The notes beneath the pieces were generated by a model. The model had not been told where the DNA came from, did not search any database, and saw nothing but the letters and a program-made list of their open reading frames with translations. Shown here piece by piece: positions 6,818-12,282 of a DNA stretch of 13,245 nt. The translations under genes were made by a program, and so were the position numbers. Positions within the stretch are counted from its first letter, which is position 1, and every line of letters begins with the position of its first letter. The stretch is taken from positions 1 through 13,245 of the forward strand of contig CAMOUE010000043.1 in NCBI GenBank assembly GCA_946626265.1. The letters are read 5' to 3'. This DNA comes from an uncultured Eggerthellaceae bacterium. Its GTDB lineage: Bacteria > Actinomycetota > Coriobacteriia > Coriobacteriales > Eggerthellaceae.

Positions 6818-7165
6818 TTAGCGGTACGCCTTCTCCTTGATCTTGGCAGCCTTGCCGACCTTGTCGCGGAGGTAGTACAGCTTCGCGCGGCGGACGTCGC
6901 CACGACGGACGACCTCGATCTTGTCGATCTTCGGCGAGTGAACCGGGAACGTACGCTCGACGCCGACGGAGAAGCTCACCTTGCGGACGGTGAAGGTCTC
7001 GCGGTTCGAATGACCGTGACGGCGAATCACGTCGCCCTGGAAAACCTGGATACGCTCGCGGTTACCCTCGACGATGCGATAGTGAACCTTGACGTTATCA
7101 CCGACGTGGAACTCAGGGATGTCCTCTTTGAACTGCTGCTGTTCGATTGCGCGAATGATATCCAT
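6818..7165 (-). CDS. rplS: 50S ribosomal protein L19
   Basis: L19 binds 23S rRNA at the 30S-50S interface. The 115-residue protein has full normal length. It shows the family sequence from MDIIRAIEQQQ through PEFHVGDNVKVHYRIVEGNR, then QVFQGDVIRRHG, SFSVGVERTFPVHSPKIDKIEV, and the basic C-terminus RRAKLYYLRDKVGKAAKI. A GAAGGAAG ribosome binding site lies just before the ATG. It has its own promoter (-35/-10 at 7231-7259) and terminator, so it is a single-gene unit here rather than following trmD, its partner in many bacteria. Confidence 0.98.
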   Translation of the reverse strand: MDIIRAIEQQQFKEDIPEFHVGDNVKVHYRIVEGNRERIQVFQGDVIRRHGHSNRETFTVRKVSFSVGVERTFPVHSPKIDKIEVVRRGDVRRAKLYYLRDKVGKAAKIKEKAYR

Positions 7166-7230
7166 AATTCTTCCTTCTATATGCTCGTGCCAAACCGCAT
7201 AACGGTACTTGTCTCTAGACGCGATTTGTT

Positions 7231-7259
7231 AGTATATCCCCCGAACAACTTGAGCGCAA
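7231..7259 (-). promoter_or_regulatory. Sigma-70-type promoter of rplS
   Basis: On the minus strand a -35 TTGCGC (7254-7259) and a -10 TATACT (7231-7236) are separated by exactly 17 bp. The start would be near 7224, giving a leader of about 58 nt. The leader contains a small stem, ACCG/CGGT, around 7193-7205; I do not recognise a known L19 leader motif in it. This is the best canonical promoter in the window. Confidence 0.75.
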
Positions 7260-7375
7260 GAACTATTGTTTCGCGACGTAAAATTCACAATATGCTGCCC
7301 TTTGCGGCCTTGCTGCCCTCGGTGCCCATGCCGCCCTTGGCGCCAACGGCCGACCGATGCGCATCTTCGACCCGC

Positions 7376-7708
7376 TCATATCATCGTCAAAAGCGCATAG
7401 GCGACGACGCCCGCCACCGCACTCCAGAGCAGCGACTTCGTCAGGCGCGCCACCACGATCACGACGACAGACGCCACCAACGGCGCTCCCGCAGGCCAGA
7501 AACCGGCATCGAACATGCCGGGCGTCAACAGGTCGTTCGCCACGAGCGCGGCGAAGGCGGCCGGCGGGATGTAGCCGAGCGCCTCCTCGACGCGCGGCGG
7601 CAGCTGCTTTCCCTTGAGCAGGAACAACGGCAAGACGCGGCATGCGAGGATCGTCAGGGCGCACGTGACGAACACGATCCAGAAATCTATCCAGCTCATC
7701 GGCTCCAC
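7376..7708 (-). CDS. azlD: AzlD-type branched-chain amino acid export subunit
   Basis: AzlD is the small membrane partner of AzlC in branched-chain amino acid efflux. The protein has about 110 residues with hydrophobic segments at roughly 7-28, 46-60, 72-90 and 94-109. It carries the CRVLPLFLLKG motif and the YIPPAAFAALVANDLL stretch typical of the family. The GTG at 7706-7708 lies three bases after the azlC stop; an ATG nine bases further in (7699) is an equally possible start, and neither has a clear ribosome binding site. Co-translation with azlC is likely. A palindrome TTGGCGCCAA (7337-7346) lies in the 3' flank, but no terminator is evident before the rplS promoter. Confidence 0.88.
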   Translation of the reverse strand: MEPMSWIDFWIVFVTCALTILACRVLPLFLLKGKQLPPRVEEALGYIPPAAFAALVANDLLTPGMFDAGFWPAGAPLVASVVVIVVARLTKSLLWSAVAGVVAYALLTMI

Positions 7709-7711
7709 GCT

Positions 7712-8398
7712 CTACGCACGCTCCCTTATCCGCGAGAAAACGAACGCGCACGCGACGCCGAACAGCGCGCCGAAGAAAATCGCGGGACCCGAAAGGCCGA
7801 CGAGCTTGCACGCGAACACGCCGACGATGGCGCAGAGCGCCGCCACGACGTTCGCGACGTTGAGCTTCTGCGTCACGAGCAGGCAGATGAATATGGACGT
7901 CATGGCGAACGACGCGATGGCGAGCGGAACCCCGATCGCATTGCCGATAAGGACCCCGACGACGCACGATGCCGTCCACGACGATTGCGAGCAAAGGTTC
8001 ACGAGCGTCGCTTTCGGGACGCTCCACCCCCCGCGCTCGAACTGCTGGAGGTTCACGCCGAAGCTCTCGTCGGTCACCGTCGCGGCGAACCAGAACGAAA
8101 GGCGCTTCGAAGCCCCCTCGCACCACGGCGCGAACGCGGTCGAGTACAGCATCTGGCGCGTGTTGACGAACGAGACGCTCGCGATGATCGAGGCGACCGG
8201 CGATGCCGCCAGCCACATGTTCGGGATCATGAACTGCCCAGCCCCCGAATAGAACAGGGCGCACATGAGGAAGACCTGCAACGCGTTCAGTCCGATGGAC
8301 GCCGAGAGAATGCCACATGGAACGCCGATTGCGACGTATCCGAGCATGATGGGCACCGCCGCCTTGAAAGCGGCGCTTATGTCTTCCCGAGTGAACAT
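7712..8398 (-). CDS. azlC: AzlC family branched-chain amino acid exporter
   Basis: AzlC with AzlD forms an inner-membrane exporter of branched-chain amino acids (shown for Bacillus AzlCD, E. coli YgaZH and Corynebacterium BrnFE). The 228-residue protein has family features: AVPIMLGYVAIGVPCGILSA near the N-terminus, then FYSGAGQFMIPNMWLA, FVNTRQMLYSTAFAPW, FAATVTDESFGV, and a hydrophobic C-terminal half with several membrane segments. It starts at the ATG at 8398, eight bases behind a perfect -10 TATAAT and without a Shine-Dalgarno, so a leaderless mRNA is likely. No Lrp-type regulator gene is adjacent. The exact substrate is inferred from the family. Confidence 0.92.
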   Translation of the reverse strand: MFTREDISAAFKAAVPIMLGYVAIGVPCGILSASIGLNALQVFLMCALFYSGAGQFMIPNMWLAASPVASIIASVSFVNTRQMLYSTAFAPWCEGASKRLSFWFAATVTDESFGVNLQQFERGGWSVPKATLVNLCSQSSWTASCVVGVLIGNAIGVPLAIASFAMTSIFICLLVTQKLNVANVVAALCAIVGVFACKLVGLSGPAIFFGALFGVACAFVFSRIRERA

Positions 8399-8406
8399 AG
8401 TTCGCG

Positions 8407-8412
8407 ATTATA
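8407..8412 (-). promoter_or_regulatory. -10 element of azlC, leaderless arrangement
   Basis: The minus strand reads TATAAT, a perfect -10, whose last base is eight bases before the azlC ATG. The expected start site is within about 0-3 nt of the ATG. There is no Shine-Dalgarno between them and no clear -35. Confidence 0.55.
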
Positions 8413-8517
8413 CGTCAGTTTCGCCGCGTTCCCCCGAAAGCTTTTGCGATGCCCATGCCGATTGTCGAAATGGCTGCCGCGGCTGCCGGAGCTAGCGGAC
8501 CACCAGAGCCGCCAGAA

Positions 8518-9534
8518 CTATCCTACGGGCAAATCATCCGGATCGTGCACGCCCTTCTCAGTAATAAATTTCGTCACAAAGCGCGCTGGAGTCACGTCGA
8601 AAGCCGGGTTCCACACGTCAACCCCCTCAATCGGGCGCGGGAGGACCTCAGACGCATCTCGTTGCTCGATGACTATCTCGTCCCCGCTTGCCGTCGACGC
8701 GTCGATGGTCGATACGGGGGCTGCGACGTAGAACGGGATGCCGTGTTCGCGCGCATTCACCGCGAGCCCGTACGTTCCGATCTTGTTGGCGAAGTCGCCG
8801 TTTCGCGCAATCCTGTCAGCACCGACGATCACGGCATCGACCTCCCCCTTCGCCATGAGGGCAGCTGCCATGTTGTCGCAGATCAACGTCGTGGGAATCC
8901 CCGCGCGCGAAAGCTCCCACACCGTGAGGCGCGCGCCTTGCCCGACCGGCCGCGTCTCGTCGGCGAACACGCGCGCAACCTTTCCGAGCTCCGCTGCGCG
9001 ATACACGACGCCGAGCGCCGTGCCGTAGTAGCACGTCGCCAGGCTCCCCGCGTTGCAATGCGTGAGCACGCGCGCACCCGATCCGAGAAGCTCGGCGCCC
9101 CAGGCCCCCATCGTGCGGTTCGTACGCTCGTCTTCCTCCTCCATTTCGATGACGAGGGCATACAGCATTTCCGGCACGTCAGCCCATTCCGCGCCCTCCA
9201 CATGCCTGCGCGCGCGATCGACGGCCCATCTCAGGTTCACCGCCGTCGGGCGCGCCTCGGCCACGCGCTCGGCCATTCCGTCGAACCCCTCGCGCGTTCC
9301 GCCGTTTCCCGCATACACCGCGAGCGCCGCCGCCCCGGCGACCCCGATTGCAGGGGCGCCGCGCACCGCGAGCGTCTTTATCGCATCCACGACCTGCATC
9401 CAGTCGCGCGTCTCCACGAAGACGAGCTCGTCCGGCAGCTTCCGCTGGTCTATGTACTCGAGCAAGACCCCTCTCTCGTCGCGCTTCAACTCGAGCGTCC
9501 GGGGGATCCCACCCATGTCGAATGTCGTTTCCAT
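8518..9534 (-). CDS. mtnA: S-methyl-5-thioribose-1-phosphate isomerase
   Basis: MtnA converts methylthioribose-1-phosphate to methylthioribulose-1-phosphate in the methionine salvage pathway. The protein is 338 residues, normal for the family. It has LAVRGAPAIGVAGA (56-69), LTHCNAGSLAT (157-167) with catalytic C160, and IVGADRIARNGDFANKIGTY (236-255) with catalytic D240. These two positions match the numbering of the Bacillus enzyme. The ATG at 9534 precedes the conserved METTF...LEYIDQ start; GGAAAG is the only ribosome binding site candidate, ten bases upstream. No other salvage genes are in the window. A related eIF2B-like ribose-1,5-bisphosphate isomerase is less likely because the MtnA-specific motifs are intact. 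It is divergent from cysK. Confidence 0.95.
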   Translation of the reverse strand: METTFDMGGIPRTLELKRDERGVLLEYIDQRKLPDELVFVETRDWMQVVDAIKTLAVRGAPAIGVAGAAALAVYAGNGGTREGFDGMAERVAEARPTAVNLRWAVDRARRHVEGAEWADVPEMLYALVIEMEEEDERTNRTMGAWGAELLGSGARVLTHCNAGSLATCYYGTALGVVYRAAELGKVARVFADETRPVGQGARLTVWELSRAGIPTTLICDNMAAALMAKGEVDAVIVGADRIARNGDFANKIGTYGLAVNAREHGIPFYVAAPVSTIDASTASGDEIVIEQRDASEVLPRPIEGVDVWNPAFDVTPARFVTKFITEKGVHDPDDLPVG

Positions 9535-9594
9535 ATGCACACGTCTTTCCGGTTTCCGATGCCTGCGCGCGTTTCGCTCCCGCAATCGCAGACC

Positions 9595-9616
9595 TGCTAT
9601 ATTGTACGTACGTTAC
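9595..9616. promoter_or_regulatory. Overlapping divergent promoter elements of cysK and mtnA, with palindrome
   Basis: On the plus strand TGCTATATT (9595-9603) is an extended -10 for cysK, giving a leader of about 40 nt. On the minus strand TACAAT (9601-9606) is a good -10 for mtnA, with a weak TTACCG -35 at 17 bp. The two -10 elements overlap by three bases. Just downstream lies the palindrome ACGTACGT (9606-9613), near the expected cysK start. Sequence matches are seen; promoter activity and any regulator are inferred. Confidence 0.45.
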
Positions 9617-9648
9617 ACTCGTTCGGTAATCTATGTCAGGAGCGCTTG

Positions 9649-10575
9649 ATGAACATCCACGAATCCGTCTCGGACCTCATAGGCAACACCCCGCTCGTCG
9701 AGCTTTCGCGCTACTGCCGCCTGCACGGCCTGAAGGCGCGCATCGTCGGCAAGTTCGAGGCCGTCAATCCCGCTGGGTCGGTTAAGGACCGCGTTGCCAA
9801 GGCCATGATCGAGGACGCCATCGCACGCGGAGTCATCGACGAAGACACGGTCATCATCGAGCCGACGTCGGGAAACACCGGAATCGGCCTCGCCGCTATC
9901 GCCGCCTCGCATGGGCTTCGCATGGTCATCACCATGCCCGAGAGCATGTCGGCGGAGCGGCGCGCCCTCATGAGCGCGTTCGGTGCGGAAGTCGTGCTCA
10001 CCGATGCCGCCGCCGGCATGAAGGGAGCCATCGACAAAGCTGACGAACTCGCCGCCTCCTACGAGAAATCGTTCATCCCCGGCCAGTTCACGAACCCTGT
10101 GAACCCGCAAACGCACGAGCTCACGACCGGCCCGGAGATTTGGAATGACACGGACGGCGAAGTGGACGTGTTCGTGGCGGGCGTCGGCACCGGCGGAACC
10201 CTCAGCGGCGTCGGCTCCTTCCTAAAGAAGAAGAATCCCGACGTCGAGGTTGTCGCCGTCGAGCCGTCGCGCTCGCCGCTGCTCTCGGAGGGGCACGCGG
10301 GACCGCACGGGCTCGAGGGCATCGGCGCCAACTTCGTTCCCGACACGCTTGACACGAGCGTCTACGACCGCGTCGTCGCCATTACGGAAGACGAGGCGTT
10401 TGCGGCAACGCGCGAGATGGCCGCGAAGGAAGGCCTGCTCGTGGGCATCTCGTCCGGCGCTGCGGTCGCGGCCGCTACAAAGGTCGCCGAACAGCCCGGC
10501 AACGAGGGCAAGCTCATCGTCGTTCTCCTTCCCGACACAGGCGAGCGCTACCTGTCGACGGGAATCTTCGGTTAG
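9649..10575 (+). CDS. cysK: Cysteine synthase (O-acetylserine sulfhydrylase)
   Basis: CysK is a PLP enzyme that makes cysteine from O-acetylserine and sulfide. The 308-residue protein has full length. It starts with MNIHESVSDLIGNTPLVEL, and the PLP lysine is K46 in NPAGSVKDRVAK. The substrate loop is EPTSGNTGIGLA (71-82), the phosphate-binding glycine loop GVGTGGTLSG (178-187), and the C-terminal signature LLVGISSGAA followed by LLPDTGERYLSTGIF. AGGAG lies seven bases before the ATG and fixes the start. A frame open further upstream only overlaps mtnA in antisense. mnmA follows after 33 bases on the same strand, so the two are probably co-transcribed. Cystathionine beta-synthase is excluded by length and motifs. 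Confidence 0.97.
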   Translation: MNIHESVSDLIGNTPLVELSRYCRLHGLKARIVGKFEAVNPAGSVKDRVAKAMIEDAIARGVIDEDTVIIEPTSGNTGIGLAAIAASHGLRMVITMPESMSAERRALMSAFGAEVVLTDAAAGMKGAIDKADELAASYEKSFIPGQFTNPVNPQTHELTTGPEIWNDTDGEVDVFVAGVGTGGTLSGVGSFLKKKNPDVEVVAVEPSRSPLLSEGHAGPHGLEGIGANFVPDTLDTSVYDRVVAITEDEAFAATREMAAKEGLLVGISSGAAVAAATKVAEQPGNEGKLIVVLLPDTGERYLSTGIFG

Positions 10576-10608
10576 GCGATCTGCAGCGTTCGACGAGGAG
10601 GGACGGGC

Positions 10609-11709
10609 ATGACGGAAAACAGACAGGAACGGGTCCTCGTCGCCATGAGCGGCGGCGTCGACAGCTCGGTGGCCGCACTCGTGCTGCGAGATGCCGGCTT
10701 CGACGTGGAAGGGGTCACGCTCAAGCTCTTCGACAACGCCGACGTGTTCGACGAGCAGGAATCGACGTGCTGTTCGCTCAAAGATGCCGAGGATGCGCGC
10801 CAAGTCTGCCTCGACCTCGGGCTGAGCCATTTCGTCTACAACTTCTCGAAGACGTTCAACCACGATGTCATCGACCGCTTCTGCAACTCGTACCTTTCCG
10901 GCGAGACGCCCAACCCCTGCATCAACTGCAATCGCTACGTGAAGTTCGCGGCCCTGCAGGAACGGCGCCGCGAGCTCGGCTACGATTACGTGGCGACCGG
11001 CCACTACGCGCGGCGGTGCTACAACGCCGAAACCGGGCGCTTCGAGCTGAAACGGGCGCTCGACGACAACAAGGACCAATCCTACGTCCTGTTCCACCTC
11101 GACCAGGATACGCTCGCCCATATGGTCTTCCCGCTCGGTGATTACACGAAACCGCAGGTCCGAGCGCTCGCCGAGGAACATGGATTTGGAAACGCCCACA
11201 AGTCGGAGAGCCAAGACATCTGCTTCGTGCCAGACGGGGACTACGCGAGCTTCATCGCGAAGCGCACAAATGCCAGTTTCGAGCCGGGCGATATCGTGAA
11301 CCGCGAGGGAAAGGTCCTCGGGCGCCACAGCGGGCTGATTCACTACACGGTCGGCCAACGCAAGGGAATCGGGGTGGCAGCCCCCGAACCGCTCTACGTT
11401 TTCGCCAAAGACGCGGCCTCGAACAGGCTCGTCGTCGATACGCACGCGAACACGCTGTGCAGCTCGATCGTTGTCCACGACGTGAACTTCATCGCACGCG
11501 CCGAACTGGCCGCCCCCGAGCGGTTCCTCGTGAAAACGCACTACCGCCAGACGGCGCGGCCCGCACTCGTGACGCAGACGGGCCCGGACCGCATCACCAT
11601 CGAATTCGAAACGCCCCAGCGCGCCTGCGCACCCGGCCAGGCCGCAGTCGTCTACGACGGCGATAGCGTCGTCTGCGGCGGCACCATTGATTCTACGATC
11701 ACGCGGTAG
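10609..11709 (+). CDS. mnmA: tRNA-specific 2-thiouridylase MnmA
   Basis: MnmA adds sulfur at C2 of the wobble uridine in tRNAs for Lys, Glu and Gln, using ATP and a persulfide relay that starts from cysteine. The 366-residue protein has the PP-loop MSGGVDSS (13-20). The catalytic cysteine is C104 in NPCINCNRYVKF and the second is C205 in SQDICFVPDGDY. ATGHYARR and HYTVGQRKGIG are also present. The C-terminus GQAAVVYDGDSVVCGGTI is the normal family end. A strong GAGGAGGG site lies before the ATG. The gene sits behind cysK, which supplies the sulfur source; the cysteine desulfurase is not in the window. No clear terminator follows; a long-range GAGAGG/CCTCTC pairing (about 11709-11748) is the only candidate. 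Confidence 0.97.
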   Translation: MTENRQERVLVAMSGGVDSSVAALVLRDAGFDVEGVTLKLFDNADVFDEQESTCCSLKDAEDARQVCLDLGLSHFVYNFSKTFNHDVIDRFCNSYLSGETPNPCINCNRYVKFAALQERRRELGYDYVATGHYARRCYNAETGRFELKRALDDNKDQSYVLFHLDQDTLAHMVFPLGDYTKPQVRALAEEHGFGNAHKSESQDICFVPDGDYASFIAKRTNASFEPGDIVNREGKVLGRHSGLIHYTVGQRKGIGVAAPEPLYVFAKDAASNRLVVDTHANTLCSSIVVHDVNFIARAELAAPERFLVKTHYRQTARPALVTQTGPDRITIEFETPQRACAPGQAAVVYDGDSVVCGGTIDSTITR

Positions 11710-11746
11710 AGAGGCTCCGCGCTCAGCGTTCAACGCCCGAATCCTC

Positions 11747-11959
11747 TCAGAAGGAACCTTCGCAAGGAACGCTCGCAAGACCCTTCGCAAGAACCTTAGC
11801 ATGATGGTTCGCTGGAACCTTCGCTAGAACCTTCGCATGATGGTTCGCTGGAACCTTCGGTAGAACCATCGCATGATCGTTCGCTGGAACCTTCGGTAGA
11901 ACCTTCGCATCAGCGTTCGCTGGAACCTTCGTATGATCGTTAGCGTGAAAAGTGTACAT
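11747..11959 (-). CDS. Hypothetical 70-residue repeat mini-ORF A (low support)
   Basis: I do not recognise this ORF. It starts at an ATG inside the left inverted-repeat arm and encodes MYTFHANDHT, followed by about four 12-residue repeats of the type KVPANHHAKVLA, ending in VPCEGSF. The product would be basic, rich in Ala, Lys, Val and His, with no signal peptide or membrane segment. The repeat is the 36-bp array read on the minus strand. There is no Shine-Dalgarno. An in-frame ATG at 12004 would add 15 residues. It overlaps only the non-coding 3' flank of mnmA. A 12-bp period keeps any frame open by construction, so openness is weak evidence for coding. Confidence 0.2.
   Translation of the reverse strand: MYTFHANDHTKVPANADAKVLPKVPANDHAMVLPKVPANHHAKVLAKVPANHHAKVLAKGLASVPCEGSF
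11752..11944. repeat. 12-bp tandem array with 36-bp higher-order period
   Basis: About 16 consecutive units of 12 bp (one of 13 bp) are present, most variants of TAGAACCTTCGC. From 11789 on they are arranged in triplets: a (T/A)AGAACCTTCGC-like unit, an ATGAT(G/C)GTTCGC unit and a TGGAACCTTCG(C/G) unit. Four such 36-bp sets occur, plus a partial one. Each set contains a short inverted repeat, GTTC-GCTG-GAAC, at 36-bp spacing (starts at 11807, 11843, 11879 and 11915). Units are directly adjacent, with no spacers. Confidence 0.92.
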
Positions 11960-12024
11960 ATTTTCATTTTGAAAAATCACGACCTGGGATAACACGACGG
12001 CCATTTAAAAATATGTACACTTTT
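11948..12024. repeat. Perfect 17-bp inverted repeat around a 43-bp spacer
   Basis: The left arm AAAAGTGTACATATTTT (11948-11964) is the exact reverse complement of the right arm AAAATATGTACACTTTT (12008-12024). The spacer (11965-12007) is 43 bp and AT-rich at its ends. Each arm contains the palindrome TGTACA and an ATG reading outward. No direct target-site duplication is visible in the flanks. It could be a paired operator, a small invertible switch, a MITE remnant or a long-loop hairpin in the mnmA 3' RNA. Confidence 0.9.
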
Positions 12025-12177
12025 TCGAATGACGTTGAGCACGGTACCTACAAACATGTCGAAGAAGCACTGTTCCTCGCTAAAGAGGTGCACATTCTTC
12101 GTATCGCAGCCCGAACACTTGAGCAGCCACCGTCGCAGCTGCCGTCGCAGCTGCCGTCGCAGCCGCCGTCGCGATAG
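12013..12177 (+). CDS. Hypothetical 54-residue mini-ORF B (low support)
   Basis: I do not recognise this ORF. It starts at the ATG in the right inverted-repeat arm and reads MYTFSNDVEHGTYKHVEEAL, then a likely amphipathic helix (FLAKEVHILRIAARTLEQ, 21-38). It ends in PSQL repeats made by the second 12-bp array. Residues 5-38 have normal composition for a small globular or helical protein. Third-codon-position G/C is much lower than in the flanking genes. There is no Shine-Dalgarno; a leaderless start is possible but the -10 (CATTTA) is poor. It shares its first four codons with ORF A on the other strand. It could be a relic or chance. Confidence 0.25.
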   Translation: MYTFSNDVEHGTYKHVEEALFLAKEVHILRIAARTLEQPPSQLPSQLPSQPPSR

Positions 12178-12197
12178 CCGAAACTGCCGTTGCAGCC
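12129..12197. repeat. Second 12-bp tandem array (GCCGTCGCAGCT type)
   Basis: Units at 12129, 12141, 12153 and 12165 are near-identical 12-mers (GCCGTCGCAGCT and variants). They are followed by a 9-bp unit at 12177 and another 12-mer, GCCGTTGCAGCC, at 12186-12197. The sequence differs from the first array but the period is the same. It encodes PSQL repeats at the end of mini-ORF B on the plus strand. Confidence 0.85.
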
Positions 12198-12233
12198 ACA
12201 GTTCGCCTCCGCCCCTCAGGCAGAGGAAACGAC

Positions 12234-12259
12234 GGGGGCCCGCTTCGAAGCGGGCCCCC
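12234..12259 (-). terminator. Strong terminator hairpin of ppdK
   Basis: A perfect 26-bp palindrome: GGGGGCCCGC, a TTCGAA centre, and the complementary GCGGGCCCCC. It lies 23 bases after the ppdK stop. The tail on the minus strand is only moderately U-rich (GTCGTTTCC). It could also stop plus-strand transcripts coming from mnmA. Confidence 0.7.
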
Positions 12260-12282
12260 TTGCAAGCTATTTCAAATGGGCT

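Larger units (their letters stand above)
11710..12282. other. Repeat-rich intergenic region between convergent mnmA and ppdK
   Basis: This 573-bp stretch has no recognisable conserved gene. In order it holds a possible weak mnmA 3' stem, a 12-bp/36-bp tandem array (11752-11944), a perfect 17-bp inverted repeat around a 43-bp AT-rich spacer (11948-12024), two divergent mini-ORFs starting in the repeat arms, a second 12-bp array (12129-12197), and the ppdK terminator hairpin (12234-12259). The middle part is clearly more AT-rich than the flanking genes. Confidence 0.85.

Noticed and set aside
7261..7375. Gly/Lys-rich frame after azlD on the minus strand
   Set aside because: It is short, without a start codon or ribosome binding site, and lies in the 3' flank of azlD upstream of the rplS promoter.
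8421..8517. Possible peptide (Gly/Ser then Ala-rich) on the minus strand between mtnA and azlC
   Set aside because: It begins right after an in-frame stop, has no start codon before its short end and resembles low-complexity GC-rich spacer.
11752..11944. CRISPR array, suggested by the 36-bp period
   Set aside because: The 36-bp units are directly adjacent with no unique spacers, are built of related 12-mers, and no cas gene is nearby.
12080..12233. Cys/Gly/Asp-rich minus-strand frame through the second 12-bp array, resembling a cysteine-rich peptide precursor
   Set aside because: There is no start codon between the upstream stop and the cysteine-rich part, and the pattern follows from the 12-bp repeat itself.
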